DNA from: Arsenophonus sp052171895
GTDB taxonomy: Bacteria; Pseudomonadota; Gammaproteobacteria; Enterobacterales; Enterobacteriaceae
Assembly: GCA_052171895.1 (NCBI GenBank)
Contig: JBQMRN010000028.1
Coordinates: 1 to 6,804, forward strand
DNA: 6,804 nucleotides
Direction: 5' to 3'
Part shown: positions 1 to 6,488 of the stretch, in pieces
How positions within the stretch are numbered: position 1 is the first letter of the stretch
Layout: every line of letters begins with the position of its first letter
Position numbers and translations under genes: made by a program
Notes under the pieces: model-generated
The model's input: only the letters and a program-made list of their open reading frames with translations
Databases searched by the model: none
Told to the model about the DNA's origin: nothing

Positions 1-1400
1 AGCTGATCAATATCCCCCACAAACAGTAACGCTGAATGATTAGGTAATGCGCGTAATAATTTATTCATCAATACAATATCAATCATTGAGGATTCGTCAA
101 TAACTAGTAATTTGGTATTAATAGGGTGTCAGCATTATGTTTAAAATTAAATTGTAAGGGATCAAAATCTAGAAGACGATGAATGGTAGTGGCATTTTCT
201 TTAGTTGATTCGCTCAATCGTTTAGCAGCTCGTCCTGTTGGCGCACAAAGCGTTGGTATTATCCCTTTAGTTTTTAGAATACAAAGATACTGTTAATCAC
301 CGTAGTCTTTCCAACGCCAGGCAGGCCAACCTGTTATGACACTCACCTTGCTTTTTAAAGTTTTTTCGATAGCACTCTTTTGCGTATAAAATAACGTTAT
401 CTTATTTTGTTTTTCAACCCATGGAATAATTTTTTCTAGTGCGATATTCTAGTAGGGAAGTGTTTCAGAAATCAACCGCTTTAATGACCTGCAACGCGCC
501 TTGTTCAGAAAAAGCTAATGATGACAGAAATATCCAAATTTTATTTCAACCGATTGTAAAACAATCCGGCGTTCTGTTAATTCAATCTCAATGGCCTGGC
601 GTATAGTCTTCATGAATATTCAGTAATCGATGGGTTTTATTAATTAATTCCCCTTGTTCTTCTGCACAATGACCCTGATTAGACAATTCCTGTAAAATAT
701 GACGGGATACCCGGCTTGAGCACGAATCAGAGATTGTGTATCGACTCCTATGTTTTGTGCGATTTGATCAGCTGTTTTAAACCCAATGCCATAGATATAT
801 CAATCAAGAGTTGATAAGGATTTTCCCGTATTTTAAAAATTGCCGATTCACCGTAGGTTTTATATATACGAATGGCTCTTGAGGTTCGTTCCGATACCAT
901 GAGATTGTAAGAAAATCATGATTTCCCTGACCGCTTTTTGTTTTGCCAAAGCAGAACTAATCTTTTACTGTCGTTTTTCCCAATACTTTTAACTTCAAAT
1001 AATTTATCAGGGTGCTGTTCAATAATATCAAAAATATTTACGCAAAAGGATTTGATAAGTTGTTTGGCAAAAACGGGGCCTATTCCTTTAACCATGTCTG
1101 AACCTAGATATTTTTCCATGCCTTCAAGAGTTGTAGGAACAATAGTTTTTATATGATTGGTTTTAAACTGTAGGCCATAATTAACGTCGTTAAGCCAGAG
1201 GTACCCATACATTTAATATATTCCCCAGCAGTAATAGAATCGGTATTACCCCAGTTACAGTAATTAAATCTTTATGTGCGGAATCCTTAGCTCTAATAAC
1301 AAAAAAGCTGGATCTCTCACTATGAAAAGTGACGCGTTCAACAACACCTTCAATGAATTGCGGTGATTGAAATTGACTATTTTCATGAACTATTTCAAGG
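1..1400 (-). pseudogene. recD2: recD2-type (RecD/TraA family) 5'-3' DNA helicase, N-terminal half, decayed
   Basis: RecD2 proteins are ATP-dependent superfamily 1B helicases that unwind DNA 5' to 3' and act in repair without RecBC. Read on the minus strand with frame changes, this stretch gives the family's N-terminal half in order. It has an OB-like start (ERVTFHSERSSFFVIRAKD, about 1300-1355) and a stretch matching family N-termini (GLQFK, LEGMEKYLGSDMVKGIGPVF, 1065-1175). A helix-hairpin-helix region at 1060-1090 is followed by a second one (GFKTADQIAQNIG, about 735-785). Walker A (GLPGVGKTT) is at 301-327. APTGRAAKRLS lies near 210-245, the Walker B block (LLVIDESSMID) near 80-110, and LLFVGDIDQ at the left edge. 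At least six frameshifts or stops interrupt it, for example near 1212, 916, 680, 600, 500, 340 and 110. The longest open piece (916-1212) is only 98 codons. No ATG is found in the leading frame near 1400, so the start may be lost. The gene continues beyond position 1. Family identity is confident; the exact orthologue symbol is inferred. Confidence 0.9.
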
Positions 1401-1496
1401 AGAATATAATTAAAAATTAGCCTTTAGAATTTTTACTTATTTTATCAATATTAAGCCATATCAAATGCAGAGACAACAAAAGCAAAATGCATAAAA

Positions 1497-1519
1497 GTTA
1501 TTAGTAAATCTGATGTATG
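1497..1519 (-). repeat. IS256-family copy A right terminal inverted repeat (3' end)
   Basis: The sequence GTTATTAGTAAATCTGATGT (1497-1516, continuing ATG) matches, in inverted orientation, the left ends of copies A and B and the right end of copy C (6466-6488). The similarity is partial but ordered: GTTAT, then TTTGATGTATG-like bases. This marks the transposase-recognised tip of the element. Confidence 0.75.
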
Positions 1520-1554
1520 GCGGTTAGGTTCATCCGCTATGATACTTCGTGAAT

Positions 1555-2738
1555 TTATTCTCCATCCTTAAATTTAAGGTTATTTACCAACAGGATCAGA
1601 AGGCTAAATCTCCTTATCCGATTCCAGCTTTTCTGAGCAGACTGTAGCAGCTTAAATAGCATTGAAAGGGTTGTTTTTTTTGAAATACAGTTCTTCCTAA
1701 GTCGAATTCGTCGTTCTTATTGATGCGCAGTACTTTGATGGGAAGTGCTAGAATGTCAGTAATTCTTCTCGATCTTTCTCCACGTTCTTCATCGTTGGAG
1801 GATACTTTGCTAAAACATTACCAACAAAAACATCAAGGGGTTTATGAGCGGTATGCCGATTCTCTCCTAGCAAGATATCCAACGCCAGCTCATCATTAAC
1901 TTTCGGTTGCATGCTTTTTGGGAATGAAGCCAGCACATTAGCTGTTTTGTGTACCAAAAACAGCGCTAGTGCTGCGTGTTCTCGGTAATATTTTTGGCAT
2001 TGGATTATAAAAACAAAGGACATTCTTTCTACCGTAATAAGACTAGTAGATATGCTTAAGCCACGCGCTTACATGGCATTAAAAAGTTCTGGCCAGTTCG
2101 CTTCTGACTCTCAATAAGCATCTTCTGTGGTAACTACCTTTTTACGTCGATGCTCAGTGATACCGATAATACCAGCAAGCAAAAGCGATATCATCTTGCC
2201 TGACAAGATTGTATAGCCTATCGGCTAAGAAATAAACGTAGCACGTATCGTTAAATACTGCAGGCACCATTACCTGTGTCTTTACCACATTACTGTTTCA
2301 GTCTGTTGTTGCTACTACATAGAGCATGTGCTTTTCACTGAAAGTACCCATAGAGCTTTCTGAAAATCACCGGTTGGGATATGGCTCGCAGGTATAGGCA
2401 TAGTAACAACTCTTCGCCGATTTGCACGCTTCAAATAAGTTGGTAGCAACGAGCTATTGAAGCATATTCTGTTTCCGCTATGATCCTCTGACCTTAGGTA
2501 GTACTTTAATCTCAACATTGCCAATATCTATATAAGTTTGCTATGAGAAATAACCATTAATGACAACGGCATGAGGCCTGTCGAGAAGGCGGCGTTCAAC
2601 ATATTGTTGCAGCATGCCTTCGAGCTCATTCTCAACGGCGGTAGCTATCAGGTGCTTAATACCATTAAGGATGAGTTCATGCAAGAGATCACAGGTAATA
2701 TTTTGTTTCGCAGATACCTGTATGGTAAACTTTTTCAT
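1555..2738 (-). pseudogene. IS256-family (mutator-type) DDE transposase, copy A, decayed
   Basis: This is the remains of a DDE transposase of about 400 residues. The ATG at 2736-2738 opens a 65-codon N-terminal piece (MKKFTIQVSAKQNITCDLLH...), and its in-frame continuation is lost at a stop near 2543. Later pieces match the family in order: SGNRICFNSSLLPTYLKR (about 2430-2480), a degraded EDGYRESE-like stretch (EDAY, stop, ESEANWPEL, about 2080-2125), HKTANVLASFPKSMQPKV (about 1895-1950), and KDREELLTF followed by HFPSKYCASIRTTNS (about 1710-1775). The C-terminus ends ...NNLKFKDGE with TAA at 1555-1557. Nonsense codons lie at 2111-2113 (TGA) and 2069-2071 (TAA) and recur in copy B. The usual GDGA motif of the second catalytic Asp is replaced by VERM. 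About 38 bp is missing after RTTNS, which removes the IES segment with the catalytic Glu. It cannot encode an active enzyme. Confidence 0.9.
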
Positions 2739-2834
2739 GGTATATCATCTCTATATTGTTGAAATTATTCGCGAAACAAATAAGCAGGATATGCTGCCAT
2801 CTCTAAAAATCTCATATACCAAAATAAGCATAAC
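2548..2834 (-). repeat. Left arm of a 287-bp near-perfect inverted repeat (5' part of copy A)
   Basis: The first 287 bp of copy A align without gaps to 3266-3552 on the other strand, with about 17 mismatches by eye (about 94% identity). Beyond 2548 identity falls sharply to roughly 70-75%, with indels. The arm covers the terminal repeat, the leader and about 63 codons of the transposase start. Confidence 0.85.
2811..2834 (-). repeat. IS256-family copy A left terminal inverted repeat (5' end)
   Basis: On the minus strand this reads GTTATGCTTATTTTGGTATA followed by TGAG. It aligns with GTTATGGTAATTTTGATGTA at the head of copy B (3266) and with the 3' tip of this element. Similarity to copy B stops abruptly just outside it, at 2835, so it is the outer end. 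The transposase ATG lies 73 bp inside. Confidence 0.75.
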
Positions 2835-3265
2835 TCCTTTAAGGTTATTAAATAACAGGATTTATCCAAAATATATTCATAAAGGAACGATTTATTTATT
2901 AATACCGATTTCTCCGCCAAAAATTTAGAAGAAATTAATTTAATCGAAGATTTTTTGTTAAATGTAAATTTAAAAAGAACAGAGTTATCTAGAGTTAATC
3001 GGCAAAACTAGTATAATATATATAAATATTTGATAATGAAAGATTAATTAAATAAAAATTAAAAAACCAACATTCAAATATGAAAAATTAGATTCAATAT
3101 TGTTAGAAAAAGCTACCATAATCTTGTGTTAATTTTGATCACAGCACAGTTATTCACCTAAATCTAGGTATCACATCCATCCCGGAAAATAGTATAGTTC
3201 TTTTGAAGAATTCAGGTTTAACCTTTAACTAATCTTTTATAGACTCCCAATAGGTTTTTTTACGA
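2835..3265. other. AT-rich spacer between two head-to-head IS copies, no intact gene
   Basis: This 431-bp spacer separates the 5' ends of copies A and B. It is very AT-rich and holds no frame above about 41 codons (see 2886-3011). A perfect 6+1+6 palindrome (GTTATTAAATAAC) sits at 2844-2856, just outside the copy A end. A second short one, ACCTA-AATC-TAGGT, occurs near 3157-3170. I see no RNA gene or clear promoter. It is probably decayed chromosomal DNA that predates the insertions. Confidence 0.6.
2886..3011 (+). other. 41-codon open remnant in the spacer, unidentified
   Basis: One frame is open for 41 codons and ends at TAG (3009-3011), with a protein-like reading: NDLFINTDFSAKNLEEINL, then IEDFLLNVNLKRTELSRVNR. 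It has no start codon, and a TAA stop lies two codons upstream (2880-2882). The acid/Leu/Asn-rich composition resembles the C-terminus of a decayed AT-rich gene rather than noise, but I recognise no family. AT-rich DNA could give this by chance. Confidence 0.2.
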
Positions 3266-3289
3266 GTTATGGTAATTTTGATGTATGAG
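3266..3289 (+). repeat. IS256-family copy B left terminal inverted repeat
   Basis: GTTATGGTAATTTTGATGTA (3266-3285, continuing TGAG) matches the 5' end of copy A and, inverted, the 3' ends of copies A and C. No similarity to the copy A flank remains outside 3266, so it defines the element boundary. Confidence 0.75.
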
Positions 3290-3552
3290 ATTTTTGTGGA
3301 TGGCAGCATATTCTGCTTATTTGTTTCGCGAATAATTTCAACAACATAGAGATGATATAGCATAAAAAAGTTTACCATATAGGTATCTGCGAAACAAAAT
3401 ATTACCTGTGATCTCTTGCATGAACTCATCCTTAATGGTATTAAGCACCTGATAGCTATCGCCGTTGAGAATGAGCTCGGAGGCATGCTGCAACAATATG
3501 TTGAACGCCGCCTTCTCGAGAGGCCTCATGCCGTTATCATTAATGATTATTT
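3266..3552 (+). repeat. Right arm of the 287-bp near-perfect inverted repeat (5' part of copy B)
   Basis: This arm pairs with 2548-2834 over exactly 287 bp without indels; mismatches are denser in the outer 50 bp. With the 431-bp spacer as a loop, it could fold as a very large hairpin or cruciform. The open frames antisense to the transposase in both arms (2571-2762 and 3338-3529) are by-products of the same DNA. Confidence 0.85.
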
Positions 3553-4255
3553 GCCACAGAGATAACTATACAAACTGCTATTCGCGATATTGAGATTGAA
3601 GTGCCTAAGGCCAATGGAGATCGCAGTGGCAACGGAATATGCTTTAACAGCTTGTTGCTACCGCGTTATCTGAACCGTCCAAAGAGTCTAAAAGAGTTGC
3701 TACCATGGCTCTACCTGCAATGCATATCTTCCATCGGTGATTTTTACGAAGCCTTCGTGGTGAGCTTTTCGCTTAAACAGAAATGGCTTGAAGAGAAGAG
3801 GCAATGGTGCCTGCATGATTTAAGCGATACACGCTACGTTTATTTCTTGCTCGATGGTATATATACTCCTGTCAAGCAGGATGATCCCCTTTGCCCCGCT
3901 GGTGTCATTATCGGCATCACTGATGCATGGACACGTAAGGAAAGGTAGTTGCGGTCGAAGATGGTTATTGAGGGTCAGAAACGAACTGGCCCGAACTTCT
4001 TAATGCCCTGTGAGCGCGTGGCTTAAGAATATCGACTAGGCTTACTACGGCAGAAAGAATGTCCTTTGTTTTTATAATCTAATGGCAAAAATATTACCGA
4101 ACACGCAGCATTAGCGCTGTTGGCTACACAAAACAGCTAATGTGTGCTGGTTTCATTCCCAAAAAGCATGCAACCGAAAGTTAAAGCTTAGCTGCGTGGG
4201 AGCTCTTGCTAGCAGAGAAGAGAGCCATGATCCTGGTAATAAATCCTTTAATGGT
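3362..4255 (+). pseudogene. IS256-family DDE transposase, copy B, decayed and 3'-truncated
   Basis: The start corresponding to copy A's ATG is ATA here (3362-3364), and codon 7 is TAG (3380-3382; CAG in copy A), so translation is lost at the outset. The longest readable piece (3601-3948) is classic for the family: GDRSGNGICFNSLLLPRYLN, LLPWLYLQCIS, FSLKQKWLEEKRQWCL and DLSDTRYVYFLLDGIYTPV. The downstream frame gives VVAVEDGY, TGA (3969-3971), GSETNWPELLNAL, TGA (4011-4013), ARGL. After a frameshift it gives FYNLMAKILPNTQH, TAG, RCWLHKTANV, ending in MQPKVKA-like remains. The first catalytic Asp segment (LLDGIY, usually ADGIY) is present. The second (usually GDGA) reads TAERM or GRKN depending on frame, so it is lost. 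All of the C-terminal third is absent. Confidence 0.9.
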
Positions 4256-4258
4256 TAG

Positions 4259-4345
4259 AAAATTAAATCGATCTTTAAGAAAATAGAAAAGCCATCCATA
4301 TTTCTAAAAGGCGATAAAAGCGGTTTAGTAAGTCTATTATTGTAA
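4259..4345 (+). other. Short open remnant between IS copy B and the IS91-like gene
   Basis: The 152 bp from 4256 to 4407 hold no gene. One frame is open for 28 codons up to TAA at 4343-4345 and reads KIKSIFKKIEKPSIFLKGDK then SGLVSLLL. It looks protein-like, has no start, and is bounded upstream by TAG. It could be a scrap of the gene into which these elements inserted, or chance. I recognise no family. Confidence 0.15.
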
Positions 4346-4407
4346 GTTAAAATTTTATCGGAGTATGTATTTTTTTTGACATAATGCACTAATTCTAGAG
4401 ACATTAA

Positions 4408-5500
4408 CTATAGGTTTGGCTTAATAACACTCATTTTTCTATATTTATGCATTCTTTCTGATAACAATTCTTTTGCCTGTTTGCCAAGATAAGGGTCGAT
4501 AAAAAGTAGCCCTTTGTTGCCAACAGAATGCATTTGTACGGATCTGTACGCAGGTATCTCCTTTCAGAAAAATAGCGAACTCCTTTTTTTAAGTTTTTTT
4601 TCGAAACGTCATTTACAGCGCCTTATACACCTTCGGTAATAGTGTACCTCGTTTACAATTCGACAAGAAACCATAATAACTTATCATTGTAACATTCCTG
4701 GACAGAATATAGCTAATATAGCGTCAGAGGTATTTCATGCTATGTCACGCTATTTTCGTCTTTTTACCAAAGTGCACTTTATAGTAATGTCCATACTGTG
4801 CCTTCAGGTAACGCTCACATTGCTTCCTAGCACGAATATGCTTAAACCCAGAAAGATCAAACCCACCACTAGGATTTATCAGGTTATAGCTGTGACGCAG
4901 CAGGTGGATAATAGTGCCTCGTTAAATTACTTTGACTCTCTTTTTTTTGAAGAACACCTCAGGTTATATAGCCTTTAATATCTAAAGCGCCACTGGTGAT
5001 AGAGACATGAACAGGAAGATGTTGATTGAGTTGTTGATCATAAATGTGCAAGGTACAGAAGATACCATTGAATACTCTATTTTTGTGTCAACCACTGCAG
5101 TATAGCGTGGTGCTTACCAGAAAGAGAGCGTTGAGTAGCAGCCAGTTATTGTTTGGAAAAGGCCAAAGAAGATGGGGTATAGTGAAACTAATGTGTTGCC
5201 AGTTACAGTTTGGTAAAATATGAACCTGCTCTGCTAACCACTGATCCCTGGCTTTGAAACCGAATGAACTGTAGGATTTTGACTTAGAGCTTTTTTAGAA
5301 AAAACAGTGCTAGGAACATTCAGTAGAAGCATAGTAGTAGTCTCCAGATCACCCTCTCCATGGGAAAAATTCTGCAGGCAAGCATTCTCTAGATAGATAT
5401 ACGGGTCCACGACTTGATATTTTTACCATATTTTTAAGAAGTTTATTCCAGTCATCATGACTGCTGAAAAGCAGTTTAGTTTGCCTTGGAAATATGCATA
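4408..5500 (-). pseudogene. IS91-family (HUH/Y2) transposase, decayed with internal deletion
   Basis: IS91 transposases are single-strand rolling-circle enzymes with an N-terminal zinc finger, an HUH motif and a Y2 motif. The minus strand gives this order: WNKLLKKYGKNIKSW (about 5410-5450) and RMLACR; a zinc-finger region whose cysteines are gone (SKSKSYSSFGFKARDQW, about 5240-5290); VHILPNCNWQHISFTIPHLL then WPFPNNNWLLLNALF (about 5120-5230); GIFCTLHIYDQQLNQHLPVH then VSITSGALD (4985-5075); HIRARKQCERYLKAQYGHYY then KVHFGKKTKIA (4745-4850); and YYGFLSNCKRGTLLPKVYKA (4620-4680). The end reads LRTDPYKCIL, then AKELLSERMHKY, with TAG at 4408-4410. The HUH site reads HLPVH where relatives have HPHIH. 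The Y2 site reads Y-L-stop-R-Y (4718-4732), and about 50 residues are missing after it. Many stops and frameshifts add to this. The N-terminal limit is approximate, and no element ends could be defined. Confidence 0.85.
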
Positions 5501-5508
5501 TGGAGAAA

Positions 5509-5957
5509 TTACCCTCTAGGTGTATCTTTTTCTAAAGAAATAGAAATCATCATCCCATTCTGTCAGTATTCGTCATGTCTATCAGACCAGTTATCTTTGT
5601 GTTTGTCTCAGTGGGGTAAGGAGACGGGGATTATACCTACTAGTTCCCCTATAGGTAATAAATTTATCGGAAGCATATTTGCTCAGTCATTGCCACTAAA
5701 TGCAGTTGTATCCAGTGTTATCAGATTGCCCTTGGCCGTTGCTTAAAACCAAGAATAATTATGAAAGACGTATAATACTTTCCTGTTTAGAAAAATTGTG
5801 GACAGAGTGTCTCGGAGGCATTTGTGTATGGCCCTATTTAGTGGGTCATAAAATCAGTCGATCTATTATCATTCATTTCTTGATGGAGATCATAAAATGC
5901 TTTAAATAAACAGGCGGTGTGTATACCTAAAGTCGCATGTTGTCTTTCTGATTTTAT
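5509..5957 (-). pseudogene. Unidentified decayed protein-coding gene
   Basis: I do not recognise this gene. On the minus strand a good ribosome binding site (AAGGAG, about 5963-5968) is followed after 5 nt by ATA at 5955-5957, where an ATG would be expected. The downstream reading is protein-like: KSERQHATLGIHTACLFKAF then YDLHQEMNDNRSTDFM, a TAA, IGPYTNASETLCPQFF, another TAA, TGKYYTSF. After a frame change, the piece from 5742 down to TAA at 5509-5511 reads ATAKGNLITLDTTAFSGND, (TGA) ANMLPINLLPIGELVGIIPV, SLPH (TGA) DKHKDNWSDRHDEY (TGA) QNGMMISISLEKDTPRG. It has no clear signal peptide. Open frames on the plus strand (5486-5746, 5700-5909) compete, but their composition looks less natural. 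The IS91-like gene starts immediately beyond its 3' end, so it may have been split by that element or be part of its cargo. The coding assignment is tentative. Confidence 0.35.
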
Positions 5958-5960
5958 TTG

Positions 5961-5978
5961 ATCTCCTTTCTAGGAGAT
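5961..5978. promoter_or_regulatory. Hairpin overlapping a putative ribosome binding site
   Basis: ATCTCCT (5961-5967) and AGGAGAT (5972-5978) form a perfect 7-bp stem with a 4-nt loop. On the minus strand the 3' arm contains the AAGGAG motif that precedes the lost ATA start at 5955-5957, so the fold would hide the ribosome binding site. On the plus strand it could instead act as a weak terminator, although the trailing T-run is poor. The structure is seen in the sequence; its function is inferred. Confidence 0.3.
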
Positions 5979-6035
5979 TTATTCCGAGCCATCTATTGAT
6001 AAATTCCTCAAAAATTAACCTATCGCAGAGTATAA

Positions 6036-6457
6036 AAAACTCAGATCATTAACATTCTAAAACAGCGTCTAGCTGCACGCTGCTCACACCATAGTCTGCT
6101 ATGTTTATGTTTTGTTGGCAAGGTTTTAGCGAATTTTCCTACAGTGATGAAGCAGCTGGAAAAAGATCGAGCAGAACTGCTGGCATTCTACAAGTTCTCA
6201 TCAGCGGACTGGGCCGCCAAATAAGAAGGACGAATCCGATTGAATCGGTTTTTGCGGCAGTGAAGCTACGAAGCCGACTTGCGAAGAGTGTGGTTCGAGA
6301 AAAACAACCCTTTCAATGCTATTTAAGCTGCTATACTTTGCTCAAAAATATGGAACCAGTTAATGGGATTTTCCTGATGTTTTAGCCCATACTGATAAAC
6401 AACGTCCAATTTAAGGATGGAGAACAGATTTACAAACCATCAGAGAGGAACGTGTAG
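6036..6457 (+). pseudogene. IS256-family DDE transposase, copy C, C-terminal fragment
   Basis: The frame open after TAA at 6033-6035 reads TQIINILKQRLAARCSHHSL, then FVGKVLANFPTVMKQLEKDR and AELLAFYKFSSADWAAK, and stops with TAA at 6222-6224. A one-base shift restores the family reading IRRTNPIESVFAAVKLRSRL (about 6220-6280), which contains the catalytic Glu of the NPIES motif. A further shift near 6310 leads to MLFKLLYFAQK, and the tail NNVQFKDGEQIYKPSERNV ends at TAG (6455-6457). The open frame at 6101-6385 is a composite of a wrong frame followed by the correct one. Homology before about 6109 is uncertain. It is non-functional: the first two catalytic Asp regions are absent. Confidence 0.85.
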
Positions 6458-6465
6458 CCTGACCA

Positions 6466-6488
6466 CATACACCAGATTTGTTAATAAT
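6466..6488 (+). repeat. IS256-family copy C right terminal inverted repeat
   Basis: CATACACCAGATTTGTTAAT (6466-6485, continuing AAT) is the counterpart of the copy A right end (reverse complement CATACATCAGATTTACTAAT...). It lies 8 bp beyond the last coding remnant and marks the end of the element on this side. Confidence 0.7.

Larger units (their letters stand above)
1497..2834 (-). mobile_element. IS256-family insertion sequence, copy A, full length but inactive
   Basis: The element is about 1.34 kb, a usual size for IS256-family elements, and contains one transposase gene on the minus strand. Both ends carry related terminal inverted repeats: GTTATTAGTAAATCTGATG at 1497-1515, and the reverse complement of 2811-2834 (GTTATGCTTATTTTGGTATA...). 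The same tips recur at the 5' end of copy B and the 3' end of copy C, which fixes the boundaries. The flanks (GCATAAAA at 1489-1496 and TCCTTTAA at 2835-2842) do not match, so no target duplication is visible. It may have decayed, or the flanks may have rearranged. The element lies about 100 bp upstream of the decayed recD2 start and head-to-head with copy B. Confidence 0.9.
3266..4255 (+). mobile_element. IS256-family insertion sequence, copy B, 3'-truncated
   Basis: This is a second copy of the element at 1497-2834, in the opposite orientation. It starts with the terminal repeat at 3266-3289. It aligns to copy A through the N-terminal, middle and HKTANV regions up to about 4220, and weakly to about 4255 (ATAAATCCTTTAATG against ATAAACCCCTTGATG). 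The last third of the transposase and the right terminal repeat are missing. It also lacks about 30 bp of the middle region that copy A retains (near 3766). The truncation point is approximate because the copies have diverged. Confidence 0.85.
6036..6488 (+). mobile_element. IS256-family insertion sequence, copy C, 3' remnant
   Basis: This third copy keeps only the last third of the transposase and the right terminal repeat (6466-6488). It has no left end. Similarity to copy A is clear from GTTTTGTTGGCAAGGTTTTA (about 6109) and tentative back to about 6036. The copy is less damaged than A in the catalytic Glu region. The remainder was probably lost by deletion, or displaced by the sequence now at 4408-5957. 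Confidence 0.85.

Noticed and set aside
938..1156. 72-codon plus-strand open frame
   Set aside because: It lies antisense to the clearly recognisable RecD2 helix-hairpin-helix region; its translation has no protein-like features of its own.
2571..2928. Plus-strand open frames at 2571-2762 and 2614-2928
   Set aside because: They are antisense to the start of transposase copy A and its leader. The same frames recur in copy B (3229-3529) only because the DNA is repeated.
3128..3149. CRP-like operator (TGTGTTAATTTTGATCACA)
   Set aside because: The half sites are separated by 9 bp instead of 6 and one is imperfect; no gene start lies nearby.
1497..4255. Composite transposon formed by copies A and B
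   Set aside because: The spacer holds no cargo gene, both transposases are dead, copy B lacks its right end, and no target duplication is seen.
4742..4978. 78-codon plus-strand open frame with a hydrophobic start
   Set aside because: The minus strand here gives the IS91-family segment HIRARKQCERYLKAQYGHYY, so the plus frame is a shadow.
5509..5742. UGA read as tryptophan (altered genetic code)
   Set aside because: TGG is also used in the same piece (KDNWSD), TAA and TAG stops occur in the same remnants, and frameshifts accompany them. Ordinary pseudogene decay is enough.
5486..5909. Plus-strand open frames at 5486-5746 and 5700-5909 as real genes
   Set aside because: No family is recognised, no ribosome binding site precedes them, and the minus strand reads more like protein. 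The first overlaps the IS91-like N-terminus. I leave a small chance that they are genuine.
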